Source: Nodosilinea sp. E11 (GTDB lineage: Bacteria > Cyanobacteriota > Cyanobacteriia > Phormidesmidales > Phormidesmidaceae). From it: a stretch of 64,000 nucleotides of DNA. This document shows positions 1 through 9,135 of this stretch, one piece after another. Position 1 is the first letter of the stretch, and the number at the start of each line of letters is the position of its first letter. The stretch spans positions 3,714,001 through 3,778,000 of the forward strand of contig NZ_CP136520.1 of assembly GCF_032813545.1 (NCBI RefSeq), written 5' to 3'. Below the pieces are notes generated by a model, which saw only the letters and a list, made by a program, of their open reading frames with translations, ran no database searches and was not told the origin of the DNA. Both the position numbers and the translations under genes were made by a program.

Positions 1-29
1 CTTAGGGATAGTAGGAAACAGCGCTCATT

Positions 30-2183
30 ATGGGAATGCAAGTCTGGCCAGGTCGTCCCCACCCCCTAGGGGCCACCTGGGATGGCACGGGTACAAACTT
101 CGCCCTGTTTTCAGAAAATGCCACGGCCGTCGAGATCTGTCTCTTTGACGCTGGCAATCAAGAAATCCGTGTTCCTCTCATTGAGGTCGATAACTTTGTC
201 TGGCACGGTTACCTAGTCGGGGTAAAGCCAGGCCAGCGCTATGGTTTTCGGGTGCACGGCCCTCACGACCCTGAGGCAGGGCAGCGTTTTAATCCCCACA
301 AACTGTTGATTGATCCCTATGCCAAGGCACTGGATGGGGATGTGCAGTTCGATCCAGCCATTTTTGGCTACGATATCGAGTCCAGCGACGATCTTGAGCG
401 CCTCGATCTGTCGTTCTCTCAGATCGATAGTGCACCCTATATGCCCAAGGCGATCGTGGTTGACCCAGCCTTTGACTGGGAGGGCGATCGCTCTCCCGAT
501 ACCCCCTGGCATCGCACCATCATCTATGAGACCCACGTTAAAGGGCTCACCCAACAGCATCCCCAGGTGCCGACAGAGCTGCGAGGTACCTACGCTGGGC
601 TAGCCCATCCCGCCATTATCGATCACCTGACTCACTTAGGCATTACCGCCGTCGAGTTATTGCCGGTGCATCACTTCCACGCCTACCCAGGGCACCTGGC
701 CAATACCGGACTGCGCAATTACTGGGGCTACGACTCACTCAACTACTTTTCTCCCTACGGTGGCTACAGCAGTGCTGGCCAGCATGGCGAACAGGTGAAC
801 GAGTTCAAGTCCATGGTCAAAGCTCTTCACCAGGCGGGTATTGAGGTCATCTTAGATGTGGTCTACAACCACACTGGGGAAGGCAGCCACCTGGGGCCAA
901 CCCTTAGCCTGCGAGGTATCGATAACGCCGCCTACTATCGCCTAGTTGAAGATGCCCCCCGCTACTACATGGACTTCACTGGCTGCGGCAATTCCCTCAA
1001 CGTCAGGCATCCCCAAATTCTCAAGCTGATTATGGACAGCTTGAGATACTGGGTGCTCGAAATGCACGTTGACGGCTTCCGGTTTGATCTGGCCTCGGCG
1101 CTGGCCCGCGAATTGTACGAAGTAGACAGCTTGGCTGCGTTCTTCGACATCATCCACCAAGACCCGGTGTTATCGACCATTAAACTCATCGCCGAGCCCT
1201 GGGATCTTGGCGAAGGCGGCTATCAAGTCGGCAACTTTCCGCTGCTGTGGTCAGAGTGGAACGGCAAGTACCGTGACTCCATGCGCGACTTTTGGCGCGA
1301 CCACGATTGCCGGTTGGGCGAGTTTGCATTTCGCATTACGGGCAGCTCCGACCTGTACCAGGCCAACGGCAAGCGTCCCCATGCCAGCATCAATTTCATC
1401 ACCTGCCATGACGGCTTTACCCTACGGGATCTCGTCAGCTATAACGAAAAGCACAACCTGGCCAACCACGAAAACAACCGCGACGGCGAAAGCTACAACC
1501 GCTCCTGGAACTGTGGGGCCGAGGGCGAAACTGAAGAACCTGAAATTTTGGCGCTGCGCCACAAGCAGCAGCGTAACCTATTGGCCACCCTGTTGCTTTC
1601 CCAGGGGGTACCCATGCTGTTGGGCGGTGACGAATTAAACCGTACTCAGCAGGGCAACAATAACACCTACTGCCAAGACAGCGAACTGTCGTGGTTTGAT
1701 TGGCATTTTGACCAGGCTAGCCAAGACCTGCTGGCCTTTACCCGGCAGCTCATTCGCCTGCGTCAGGAACATCCTGTCTTTGCCCATCGCCACTGGTTTC
1801 AAGGGCGAGCCATCCATGGGTCTGGGATCCATGATATTGGTTGGTATAACCCTGACGGCAGTAAGATTACAGACCACCAGTGGCACGATGACTCTGCAAA
1901 GGCTATTGCTGTTTTTCTCAACGGCGAAGAGTTAAGGGCTTCTGATGCTAGAGGCCAGCGGCTACTAGACGACAGTTTTTTGCTATGCTTCAACGCCCAA
2001 GCTGATCTCCAGGAGTTTCAAATCCCTCCATCGGTCAAAAAGGAGCGCTGGTCTATGATTCTCAACACCAACAGCCCCGCTGGGTTTGTAGAAGACAAAG
2101 AAGTTTATCGGCCCAATGAGGCGATCGCGGTGGCAGACTTTTCCCTGGTGGTGCTCACCAGCCGCCGCACCAAACTCGCCTAG
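30..2183 (+). CDS. glgX: Glycogen debranching enzyme GlgX (isoamylase type)
   Basis: Hydrolyses alpha-1,6 branch linkages of glycogen in the cytosol, acting with glycogen phosphorylase in degradation. The 717-residue protein has the usual length: an N-terminal CBM48-like beta domain (about 10-120), then a GH13 barrel. The catalytic set is visible: nucleophile Asp in DGFRFDLAS (about 350), general acid Glu in [12 protein letters not shown] (389) and Asp in [18 protein letters not shown] (461). The first ATG is at 30, with a second in-frame ATG two codons later; either could be used. It is followed 9 bases later by the alkyltransferase-like gene on the same strand, with no visible functional link. 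Family assignment is secure; the GlgX versus plant-type isoamylase distinction rests on overall similarity. Confidence 0.95.
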   Translation: MGMQVWPGRPHPLGATWDGTGTNFALFSENATAVEICLFDAGNQEIRVPLIEVDNFVWHGYLVGVKPGQRYGFRVHGPHDPEAGQRFNPHKLLIDPYAKALDGDVQFDPAIFGYDIESSDDLERLDLSFSQIDSAPYMPKAIVVDPAFDWEGDRSPDTPWHRTIIYETHVKGLTQQHPQVPTELRGTYAGLAHPAIIDHLTHLGITAVELLPVHHFHAYPGHLANTGLRNYWGYDSLNYFSPYGGYSSAGQHGEQVNEFKSMVKALHQAGIEVILDVVYNHTGEGSHLGPTLSLRGIDNAAYYRLVEDAPRYYMDFTGCGNSLNVRHPQILKLIMDSLRYWVLEMHVDGFRFDLASALARELYEVDSLAAFFDIIHQDPVLSTIKLIAEPWDLGEGGYQVGNFPLLWSEWNGKYRDSMRDFWRDHDCRLGEFAFRITGSSDLYQANGKRPHASINFITCHDGFTLRDLVSYNEKHNLANHENNRDGESYNRSWNCGAEGETEEPEILALRHKQQRNLLATLLLSQGVPMLLGGDELNRTQQGNNNTYCQDSELSWFDWHFDQASQDLLAFTRQLIRLRQEHPVFAHRHWFQGRAIHGSGIHDIGWYNPDGSKITDHQWHDDSAKAIAVFLNGEELRASDARGQRLLDDSFLLCFNAQADLQEFQIPPSVKKERWSMILNTNSPAGFVEDKEVYRPNEAIAVADFSLVVLTSRRTKLA

Positions 2184-2192
2184 GGCCAAAGC

Positions 2193-2555
2193 ATGCTTAC
2201 CTACGAACGGATCTACGCCATTGTCCGTCATATTCCGCCGGGGCAGGTAGCCACCTATGGCCAAGTTGCCGAACTCGCGGGTCTAGTCGGTAAACCTCGC
2301 CTAGTGGGCTACGCCCTTTACCGGGTCGATATGACCCTAGACGATATCCCCTGGCAGCGAGTAATCAATGCCAAGGGTGAGGTTTCTCAGTCACCCCTGC
2401 GCAATGGCAGCGACTACATTCAGCGAGCCATGCTTGAAGACGAGGGCATTGAGTTTGACCACCGTGGTCGAATCGACATCAGCAGATACAAATGGCGCCC
2501 GCCCGAAACCGTGATCGAGCAGGCGCTAGCAGTCTTTCGAGAACAGTTAGACTAG
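2193..2555 (+). CDS. Alkyltransferase-like protein (MGMT family, ATL)
   Basis: A 120-residue protein of the O6-alkylguanine-DNA alkyltransferase C-terminal fold. The methyl-acceptor motif PCHRV of true MGMT is PWQRV here (residues 53-57), so Trp54 replaces the reactive Cys. That is the hallmark of ATL proteins, which bind O6-alkylguanine and hand the lesion to nucleotide excision repair instead of repairing it directly. The helix-turn-helix part is recognisable from GQVATYGQVAELAG (17-30). It starts 9 bases after glgX and converges on rps1 with only 6 bases between stop codons. The ATL assignment follows from the residue swap; the biological role is inferred from characterised homologues. Confidence 0.9.
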   Translation: MLTYERIYAIVRHIPPGQVATYGQVAELAGLVGKPRLVGYALYRVDMTLDDIPWQRVINAKGEVSQSPLRNGSDYIQRAMLEDEGIEFDHRGRIDISRYKWRPPETVIEQALAVFREQLD

Positions 2556-2567
2556 GCTAGCCTAGTC
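2550..2567. repeat. 18-bp perfect palindrome spanning two stop codons
   Basis: The sequence GACTAGGCTAGCCTAGTC is its own reverse complement. It contains the TAG stop of the plus-strand ATL gene and the stop of minus-strand rps1 (CTA on the plus strand). No T-run follows on either strand, so it is not a classical intrinsic terminator. Confidence 0.8.
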
Positions 2568-3542
2568 AACGGCCACAGCCACTTCCTCTTCTTCGACATA
2601 GACCTCTTCAGGTTCATCGATCAGCTCACCGGCTTGCTCAGCCGCTTGACGACGCATCGCCTCACGGTATTTAGCAGCCATCTCTTCAGCTTTGTCGTAG
2701 ACCAGGTCAGGATTTTTCACCATGTCACCGGGTTCGGGTTCAAGCTGCTTGGTCGAGAGAGAAATCCGACCACGCTCGGCATCAAGGTCGATAATCATCA
2801 CCTTGATCTCGTCGTTGACGTTGAGCACGCTATGGGGCGTATCAATGTGGTCGTGGGAGATTTCAGAGATGTGCAGTAGGCCACTGACACCGCCAATATC
2901 GATAAAGGCACCGTAGGGCTTGAGGCCACGCACAGCACCCAACACCACTTCACCCACCTGAAGGCCATTCATCTTGCGCTCGACTAGAGCGCGACGGTGG
3001 CTAAGCACTAGGCGGTTGCGCTCTTCGTCTACCTCTAAAAATTTGAGGGGCAGATCTTCGCCCACCAAATCTTCTTTGGGCTTGCGAGTGCTGATGTGAG
3101 AGCCGGGAATAAAGCCACGTAGACCCTCAATCCGCACCAGAGCACCGCCTCGGTTGGTGGCAAACACCCCAGAGCGCACAGTGGCATCTTCTTGCTGAAG
3201 CTGACGCACTCGCTCCCAAGCACGCATGTACTCAATGCGGCGAATAGAGAGGGTTAGCTGACCGTCTTCGTTTTCGTCGGTGAGAATAAAGAACTCACGG
3301 GTTTCGTTGGAGCGCAGTACCTCTTCAGGGTTGTCAACCCGGTTGATCGACATTTCCTGAATCGGCAGGTAAGCGGCGGTTTTAGCACCAATGTCAATCA
3401 GGGCACCCCTAGGCTCAAGACTAAACACAGTCCCAGAAACGGTGTCGCCTGGGTTGAAGTGATAGTCGTACTGGTCTAGTAGCGCAGCAAAGTCTTCGTG
3501 TGTAAACCCGATGTCAGCGTCCTTTACGTCCTGATTGAGCAT
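2562..3542 (-). CDS. rps1: 30S ribosomal protein S1 (three S1 domains)
   Basis: RNA-binding ribosomal protein that helps mRNA dock on the 30S subunit. The 326-residue length and three OB-fold S1 domains (about 30-100, 115-185 and 195-268) match the short cyanobacterial/chloroplast S1, not the six-domain enterobacterial form. Clear S1 signatures include PGDTVSGTVFSLEPRGALID and LKPYGAFIDIGGVSGLLHIS. The C-terminus is acidic (EEPEEVYVEEEE). It is the last gene of the minus-strand series psbB-psbT-nrdR-rps1, an order often seen in cyanobacteria, and is separated from nrdR by about 250 bases that presumably carry its own promoter. Confidence 0.95.
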   Translation of the reverse strand: MLNQDVKDADIGFTHEDFAALLDQYDYHFNPGDTVSGTVFSLEPRGALIDIGAKTAAYLPIQEMSINRVDNPEEVLRSNETREFFILTDENEDGQLTLSIRRIEYMRAWERVRQLQQEDATVRSGVFATNRGGALVRIEGLRGFIPGSHISTRKPKEDLVGEDLPLKFLEVDEERNRLVLSHRRALVERKMNGLQVGEVVLGAVRGLKPYGAFIDIGGVSGLLHISEISHDHIDTPHSVLNVNDEIKVMIIDLDAERGRISLSTKQLEPEPGDMVKNPDLVYDKAEEMAAKYREAMRRQAAEQAGELIDEPEEVYVEEEEVAVAVD

Positions 3543-3789
3543 GCTAGTGTTGTCCTATTATTTCTCCGTAATACTGCGGTTTCCTTGCAGACGTACAAAA
3601 CAATCAACTCAGATATGTGACAGCCCAAACCCCACGCGCTAGCGTGCTGGCGTAGACAGCCCCGATAAACCCACAGGATTAAAATTATAGCCGAAGACAA
3701 GCTGTTCTTGATCGCCAGCCACGAGGATTGGGGTGAACCAACGGCGGAAGAGGCGGCGATTCAGTTTTAGATCAATTAGGCAGAAACCA

Positions 3790-4305
3790 CTAGGCCGATA
3801 TCACATAAGTTGATGGCTGACTGTTTTCGGCTCCGCCAGTAGGGCGATCGCCCCGGCCATCCTGAAGTTGACTGAGGGTTTCGGCAAAATCGCGAATACC
3901 CTGAAACTGCCGATATACCGAGGCAAACCGGACAAAGGCAACCTCATTCATTGCCTGGAGTTTAATCAGCACCATCTCACCAATCTCGGCACTGGTTACC
4001 TCGCGGGTAGCTCGCTGCTGGAGATCGGCCTCAATGTCATCGACAATCGCCTCCATGGACAGGGACGACACGGGCGTTTTTTCGCAGGCGCGTACAATGC
4101 CTCGGAGCAACTTGGAACGTTCAAATAGTTCTCGATCATCACTGCGTTTGACCACAGTAACGGGTACATACTCAATACGCTCGTAGGTGGTGAATCGACG
4201 TTCGCAACGCAAACACTCCCGCCGTCGTCGAATGCTGCGCCCGGCCTCCGCCGATCGCGACTCTAGGACTCGGTTGTTTAAATGCTGACAGAACGGACAA
4301 TGCAT
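3790..4305 (-). CDS. nrdR: Transcriptional repressor NrdR
   Basis: Zinc-ribbon/ATP-cone regulator that senses nucleotide status and represses ribonucleotide reductase genes. I start it at [13 protein letters not shown] because the family begins with this zinc finger; the frame stays open upstream for 26 more codons, but that stretch resembles nothing. Zinc ligands are Cys3, Cys6, Cys31 and Cys34, followed by [10 protein letters not shown] and an ATP-cone domain (about 46-136). The length of 171 residues is slightly above the usual 150-160 because of a short polar tail. It lies between psbT and rps1 on the same strand. I see no ribonucleotide reductase gene in the window, so its targets are elsewhere. 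Confidence 0.94.
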   Translation of the reverse strand: MHCPFCQHLNNRVLESRSAEAGRSIRRRRECLRCERRFTTYERIEYVPVTVVKRSDDRELFERSKLLRGIVRACEKTPVSSLSMEAIVDDIEADLQQRATREVTSAEIGEMVLIKLQAMNEVAFVRFASVYRQFQGIRDFAETLSQLQDGRGDRPTGGAENSQPSTYVISA

Positions 4306-4517
4306 AGACACACTCCCAATGGGAGAAAAGTTGACCCCTGCCTCGATGCGTGATCGATAGCGTTGGTAAAAAAATAAAGGCAAACTCTCCCAATACAGGG
4401 AAGGCTTGCCTCTATATTAATTAAATTGTGAGAAAACAATCGAAATGATTCAGAAGTTTCGCTTAAATTGCGCGAACTTTGAATCGTTGGACTGTCTTAG
4501 GGACTAATCCGCTAGGG

Positions 4518-4616
4518 CTAGTCTTTGGGAATGCGAGGGGGTTCGCGAAAGGCAATAGCAAAGAACAGAGTGCCAATAATGCAGGCGAAAATGAAGATGT
4601 AAGCGACAGCTTCCAT
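4518..4616 (-). CDS. psbT: Photosystem II reaction centre protein T
   Basis: A 32-residue single-span thylakoid protein at the PSII dimer interface. The sequence MEAVAYIFIFACIIGTL followed by FFAIAFREPP is diagnostic. I use the internal ATG at 4616, because the open frame upstream (to 4703) adds 29 residues foreign to the family. An AGGAG element lies about 10 bases upstream of that ATG. It follows psbB at a gap of 114 bases on the same strand, the classic psbB-psbT arrangement. Confidence 0.95.
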   Translation of the reverse strand: MEAVAYIFIFACIIGTLFFAIAFREPPRIPKD

Positions 4617-4730
4617 GGTTAAAAGGCTCCTACTCGACCAGGTTATCTTCAGTTTACAAGTATTTAGAAGTAAAGTGCCCGACGGGTGAAAGTCTGGATT
4701 CAACCGCCGGGCAACTTAACTCAAGCGAAA

Positions 4731-6263
4731 CTAAACTGTTTCTTCTTTGCGGGTGGAGGTATCGCCCACCTTCTGGAAGAAGCCCCATTCCACCTGCTCG
4801 GCAGATAGGTCGGGGTCAACCCCAGCAAACACATCGCGGAACAGAGTACGAGACCCGTGCCAGATGTGACCGAAGAAGAACAGCAGCGCAAACACCGCAT
4901 GACCGTAGGTAAACCAGCCACGAGTACTGGTGCGGAACACCCCGTCGGAGCCGAGGGTTTCGCGGTCGAACTCAAAGGGTTCACCTAGCTGTGCCTTACG
5001 GGCATAGCGCTTGACTAAAGCCGGCTCAGTGATAGTTTGACCACCCAAGTCGCCGCCGTAGAAGGTAGCGGTGACACCAGTCTGCTCAAAGCTGTACTTA
5101 GACTCAGCCCGACGGAAGGGAATGTCAGCACGGACGACGCCATCTTTATCGACCAGCACCACGGGGAAGGTTTCAAAGAAGTTGGGCAGGCGGCGCACAA
5201 ACAGTTCGCGACCTTCCTTATCTTTGAATACGGGGTGACCCAGCCAGCCCTCGGCGATACCATCACCTTGAACCATGGGGCCAACCCGGAATAGACCACC
5301 TTTCGCGGGGCTGTTGCCGACGTAGTCGTAGAATGCCAGCTTTTCAGGAATACCGGCGTAGGCATCGGCCAGGGAGTACCCGGCGTTGACATCGGCCTGT
5401 ACTCGACGCTGAATTTCTTGTTTAAAGTAGTCGCCATCCCACTGGTAGCGGGTGGGGCCGAACAGCTCAATGGGGGTAGCGGCACTGCCGTACCACATGG
5501 TGCCTGCCACCACAAAGGCAGCAAAGAAAACCGCTGCAATACTGCTAGAGAGTACGGTTTCGATGTTACCCATCCGCAGGGCCTTGTAGAGGCGCTGGGG
5601 TGGACGCACCGTCAGGTGGAATAGGCCAGCAATAATGCCCACAATCCCAGCAGCGATGTGGTGAGCCACAATACCACCGGGGTTGAAGGGGTTAAAGCCT
5701 GCAGAACCCCACTCGGGCGCAACCCCCTGCACATGGCCGGTCAGACCGTAGGGGTCAGATACCCACATGCCTGGCCCCCAGAGGCCAGTGAGGTGGAAAG
5801 CTCCAAAGCCAAAGCAGAGGAGGCCCGACAGAAACAGGTGAATACCAAACATCTTGGGCAAATCCAGCGCCGGTTCTCCGGTGCGAGGATCGCGGAATAG
5901 GTCTAGATCCCAATAGACCCAGTGCCAGCAGGCGGCTAGAAACAGCAGACCCGACAACACGATGTGGGCAGCAGCTACGCCTTCAAATGACCAAAAACCA
6001 GGGTTGACAGCGGTTGCGCCAGTGACGCTCCAGCCGCCCCACGACTCAGTGACGCCGAGCCGAGCCATAAAGGGCAGCACAAACATGCCCTGCCGCCACA
6101 TGGGGTTCAGTACGGGGTCACTGGGGTCAAAGGTGGATAGTTCGAACAGGGCCATCGAGCCGGCCCAGCCAGCTACCAGAGCCGTATGCATCAGGTGTAC
6201 AGCAATCAGTCGCCCGGGATCGTTAACGACGACCGTATGTACCCGGTACCAGGGTAGTCCCAT
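4731..6263 (-). CDS. psbB: Photosystem II chlorophyll-binding protein CP47
   Basis: Core antenna of photosystem II, binding chlorophyll a and passing excitation to the reaction centre. The 510 residues start [19 protein letters not shown] and show six membrane spans with paired His ligands (for example [36 protein letters not shown]) plus the large lumenal loop E between spans 5 and 6. A strong GAGGAGG ribosome site lies about 8 bases before the ATG on the minus strand. It leads the psbB-psbT-nrdR-rps1 series and is transcribed away from the ferredoxin and psbM. Confidence 0.98.
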   Translation of the reverse strand: MGLPWYRVHTVVVNDPGRLIAVHLMHTALVAGWAGSMALFELSTFDPSDPVLNPMWRQGMFVLPFMARLGVTESWGGWSVTGATAVNPGFWSFEGVAAAHIVLSGLLFLAACWHWVYWDLDLFRDPRTGEPALDLPKMFGIHLFLSGLLCFGFGAFHLTGLWGPGMWVSDPYGLTGHVQGVAPEWGSAGFNPFNPGGIVAHHIAAGIVGIIAGLFHLTVRPPQRLYKALRMGNIETVLSSSIAAVFFAAFVVAGTMWYGSAATPIELFGPTRYQWDGDYFKQEIQRRVQADVNAGYSLADAYAGIPEKLAFYDYVGNSPAKGGLFRVGPMVQGDGIAEGWLGHPVFKDKEGRELFVRRLPNFFETFPVVLVDKDGVVRADIPFRRAESKYSFEQTGVTATFYGGDLGGQTITEPALVKRYARKAQLGEPFEFDRETLGSDGVFRTSTRGWFTYGHAVFALLFFFGHIWHGSRTLFRDVFAGVDPDLSAEQVEWGFFQKVGDTSTRKEETV

Positions 6264-6618
6264 TGACTACGCTCCTCCTCTAGGTAAAACAATGTTGTTT
6301 TGTGGAATTGTCTTAAGCATGCCAGATACTGATTAGCCTATCAGAATCGGGCTCTCAGAATTGCCCCAATTAACCCCATCGTCCCGGTGTGCCTCGATAG
6401 ACACCGCCATTGTTTGGATGGTGAATCATTTGGTACAGATGAGATGTAACAATGAAATTACTTAACGAAGTGTAACCAGTCCGAATTTCCCTCGCAACTA
6501 GGTTGGACCGTTGTCGGGGGCGATCGCCAGCAGCTACGGTACGGAGGCACCTTGGTCTAACGGCTAAAGGCTTGATCTACCGCCATTATTGACGCAGAAC
6601 GCAAAGGAGATTCCCTTG
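6264..6618. promoter_or_regulatory. Divergent intergenic region psbB / ferredoxin
   Basis: These 355 bases contain no gene I can support. They must hold the promoters for psbB (leftward) and the ferredoxin-psbM side (rightward). Next to psbB is GAGGAGG as ribosome site, and a short palindrome AAAACAATGTTGTTTT at 6286-6301 lies in its leader. Before the ferredoxin, AAAGGAGA at 6603-6610 sits 8 bases from the ATG. I could not assign convincing -10/-35 boxes. Confidence 0.6.
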
Positions 6619-6939
6619 ATGGCCAATGTTAAGTTTGTTAACGAAGACACAGAGATCACCATGGCCGACGGGGCCAACCTGCGTTTTAAGGCTCTGGAAA
6701 ACCGCATCGACATCTATACCTTTAGCGGCAAGTTGATGAACTGTGGTGGCTACGGGCAGTGTGGCACCTGTGTGGTGGATGTTGTTGCCGGTGGCGAAAA
6801 TCTGTCTCCTCGCACTCAGGTAGAAGAGCGCAAGCTTAAGAAATGGCCCTCTAGCTGCCGCTTGGCCTGCCAAACCACGGTGCATGGGCCGGTTTCCGTT
6901 GTGACTAAGCCCAACCGCAAGGCTAAGGCGTCTGCTTAA
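6619..6939 (+). CDS. 2Fe-2S ferredoxin
   Basis: Small electron carrier of 106 residues. The cluster ligands are Cys42, Cys48, Cys51 (motif [11 protein letters not shown]) and most likely Cys84 in SCRLACQ; Cys80 is an extra nearby cysteine. The CX5CX2C spacing differs from the CX4CX2C of PetF-type plant ferredoxins, so this is not the main photosynthetic ferredoxin but an adrenodoxin/ISC-like or specialised low-abundance type. The start is fixed by AAAGGAGA eight bases before the ATG at 6619. It lies between psbB (divergent) and psbM (same strand), a conserved cyanobacterial setting that hints at a role in PSII or photosynthesis maintenance. The partner is unknown. Confidence 0.9.
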   Translation: MANVKFVNEDTEITMADGANLRFKALENRIDIYTFSGKLMNCGGYGQCGTCVVDVVAGGENLSPRTQVEERKLKKWPSSCRLACQTTVHGPVSVVTKPNRKAKASA

Positions 6940-7140
6940 AGCTTTTCAAAGTACCTAGGCTTGCCAGGGGAGCTTTGACCAACCACTACGTTTCGTATCG
7001 GCTAGAGTGATATTCTAAGGGCGTTAGGTCTTTGGGCAGTGCAGGCGTTAGCCAGCTAGGCCAAGTGGGGTTTGGGGGCTGAGGCTCTGCCGATACCAAA
7101 GGACTAATGCGACGTTGTTGGGTTGAGAGTAGAGGCAAGC

Positions 7141-7251
7141 ATGGAAGTTAATAAACTTGGCTTTGTGGCCAGCATTCTCTTTGTTCTGGTACCGACGGTT
7201 TTTCTGCTGATTCTGTACATTCAAACCTCAAGTAAGCAAACCGGCTCCTAA
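7141..7251 (+). CDS. psbM: Photosystem II reaction centre protein M
   Basis: A 36-residue single-span protein at the PSII monomer-monomer interface. I translated it from ATG at 7141: it begins [20 protein letters not shown], continues [11 protein letters not shown] and ends KQTGS, a very close match to the PsbM family. AGAGG lies about 6 bases upstream. It is about 200 bases after the ferredoxin on the same strand and is followed by an intrinsic terminator at 7356-7380. Confidence 0.96.
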   Translation: MEVNKLGFVASILFVLVPTVFLLILYIQTSSKQTGS

Positions 7252-7355
7252 GCCCCTGGCCTGGAAGCTCGATGTAGCTGCTTAGATGAGCGGTATAGGG
7301 ATGAGAGCAGTTTGGCCTCAGGGCCAAATCTATAGGGTTTAGGTGTATTCTGCGG

Positions 7356-7380
7356 GCGCTGGTCTGACCGGCGCTTTTTT
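7356..7380 (+). terminator. Intrinsic terminator after psbM
   Basis: Stem GCGCTGG (7356-7362) pairs with CCGGCGC (7368-7374, one G-T wobble) around loop TCTGA, directly followed by six T. It separates psbM from the Anbu gene. Confidence 0.8.
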
Positions 7381-7450
7381 GTAGGCTGAGTTTATTTTGG
7401 CGGCCTTTGACAGCGTCCGCAATCGCGATCGCACATCCTTGATTAAACCA

Positions 7451-8227
7451 ATGACGTACTGTTTAGGCATTTTGGTAAAAGACGGGCTGGTGATTGCCGC
7501 CGACTCTCGAACCAACGCTGGGGTTGACTACATTTCGTCGTATCGCAAGTTATTTGACTTCTCTAATCCCGGTGAACGGGTGATCTTGCTGTGTAGCTCG
7601 GGCAATTTGTCGATTACCCAGGCGGTGGTTCACCAGCTCAACCAAGACATTAAGCGCGACTGCGAACCCAACCTGCACAGCCTACCTACTCTGTACGATG
7701 TCGCTCGCTATTTAGGGGATAAAATTCGTACTCTGCAAGAGGCTGACCGAGCTTGGCTGGCCAAGGACAAGATCGATTTTCAGTGCAGCTTTTTGATCGG
7801 CGGTCAGGTGCGGGGAGAAGCGCCGGAGCTGTTTTTGGTCTACAGCCAGGGCAACTGCATCAAGGCTACTCCCGAGACGCCATTTTTGCAGATCGGAGAA
7901 ACTAAGTACGGCAAGCCCATTTTAGATAGAACGCTGGGGTTTGACGTGCCCCTCGATGCGGTGGCCAAGTGCGCCCTGCTCTCGATCGACTCGACCATGC
8001 GCTCGAACCTGTCGGTGGGGCCACCCATTCATATGGTGCTGTATCAGACCGATAGTTTTGAGGTGCGTCATCGAGCCCAGTTTCAAGCGGGTGATCCGTA
8101 CTTGATCAAAATGCGCAAACACTGGGAAGTAGCCTTGCGAGAGGCCTCAGCCAGCATGCCCGATATTTCTTGGAACCAGGACGGCACAATGCCTCCCCTG
8201 GGCATTGCTGATTTGGGAGAAACCTAG
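7451..8227 (+). CDS. Anbu, proteasome-type peptidase (HslV-like)
   Basis: Ancestral beta-subunit family, an N-terminal nucleophile hydrolase related to HslV and 20S proteasome beta subunits that forms large self-assembled rings or helices. I start at MTYCLGILVK (ATG at 7451), placing the nucleophile Thr at residue 2. Supporting residues Asp18 (IAADSRTNAG) and Lys33 (SYRKLF) fit the Ntn active site. The length of 258 residues exceeds HslV (about 175), as is normal for Anbu. In many bacteria Anbu genes sit with an alpha-E protein, an ATP-grasp and a transglutaminase-like gene; none of these is next to this one. Upstream and downstream hairpin terminators suggest a single-gene unit. The physiological substrate is unknown. 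Confidence 0.9.
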   Translation: MTYCLGILVKDGLVIAADSRTNAGVDYISSYRKLFDFSNPGERVILLCSSGNLSITQAVVHQLNQDIKRDCEPNLHSLPTLYDVARYLGDKIRTLQEADRAWLAKDKIDFQCSFLIGGQVRGEAPELFLVYSQGNCIKATPETPFLQIGETKYGKPILDRTLGFDVPLDAVAKCALLSIDSTMRSNLSVGPPIHMVLYQTDSFEVRHRAQFQAGDPYLIKMRKHWEVALREASASMPDISWNQDGTMPPLGIADLGET

Positions 8228-8252
8228 GCGTAGCAAGCTAAGCCACAAAAAA

Positions 8253-8276
8253 GGAGCCGCCAGCGGCTCCTTTTTT
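8253..8276. terminator. Bidirectional intrinsic terminator
   Basis: Perfect stem GGAGCCGC (8253-8260) / GCGGCTCC (8263-8270) with a two-base loop, six T on the right and a run of A on the left. It serves the convergent Anbu gene and the minus-strand membrane protein. Confidence 0.85.
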
Positions 8277-8314
8277 GATCTTGATTTTGATCGTGACGGG
8301 TGAGGATGGCAAGA

Positions 8315-8854
8315 CTATTCTGCCTGGGGCGTTTCAGCGGGGGGTTGGTTTGGATCAGCCTGGGGGTTAGGCGCAGTACCCGGTTGAAATGGGTTGTTTA
8401 ATTCCACGTTAATTTGAGGCGGTTCTGCTGAGCTAGGCGCAGGCACCACTTCTTGAGTGCGTTCGATGGTGCGCTCAATGATGGTGGTCTCGTTGGTAGG
8501 GGGCTCTGGGGCAGTGGTGGCTGGAGTAGTGGTGGCAGGGGTAGGATTTGTAGTGCCTTGACCTGTGCCAGCTTCGTTGTTGTAGAGATAGAGTACGCCG
8601 CCAAAGATTGCGGCGATCGCCGCCAAAATAAAGCCCAGCACGACGCCGGTAGACACGCCGTTGTCAGCTCGCAGCCGAGCGTTTTCTTCGTAGACTCGGG
8701 CCTCAGCAGCGCGACGGCGATCGCGCTCTAGCTGCTCTGCCGACTTGCCTCGCACATAGCCGTCACGGTAGGCAATTTCGTTTTGGGTAGCAGGGCGAGT
8801 ATTAACGGAAGATTCAAGATCCCGATTATTGGGATCAATATTTCGAGTAGACAT
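8315..8854 (-). CDS. Single-span membrane protein, function unknown
   Basis: I do not recognise this 179-residue protein. An N-terminal cytoplasmic part (1-65) has a charged helix rich in Glu and Arg (AEQLERDRRRAAEARVYEEN). One membrane span (about 68-91, GVVLGFILAAIAAIFGGVLY) follows. The C-terminal half is low complexity, rich in Thr, Pro and Ala, with a NVELNNPFQPG segment, and probably lies in the periplasm. The layout resembles cell-envelope linker proteins, but no function can be claimed. It is monocistronic between a terminator and a 280-base gene-free gap. Confidence 0.7.
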   Translation of the reverse strand: MSTRNIDPNNRDLESSVNTRPATQNEIAYRDGYVRGKSAEQLERDRRRAAEARVYEENARLRADNGVSTGVVLGFILAAIAAIFGGVLYLYNNEAGTGQGTTNPTPATTTPATTAPEPPTNETTIIERTIERTQEVVPAPSSAEPPQINVELNNPFQPGTAPNPQADPNQPPAETPQAE

Positions 8855-9135
8855 AGTTTTGTCCTCCCACAGTGAAGGTATTAGCTAAAGGCGTTTGTGA
8901 TTGTGTAGATGCCTTCTAAACTGTGCTCACTGTAACAACGGGAGGGAGGTAACTTTCTATACCAAGGGATGGAATTCAGGGGAGTAGATTAGTAGCCTGG
9001 TGTATCCATCTAAAGAAAGGTGATGCTCTTTTGGAGCGCAATTGAACCTCAAGCTCAGTTCTTTTTGCGAAGGCCCTTAACTACAAGCCCTTAGCAAGAG
9101 AACGTATGCATTTAAGTTTCGCGGATTAGCCGTAC

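Noticed and set aside
4617..4703. Longer PsbT start
   Set aside because: The extra 29 residues are not part of the 31-33 residue PsbT family.
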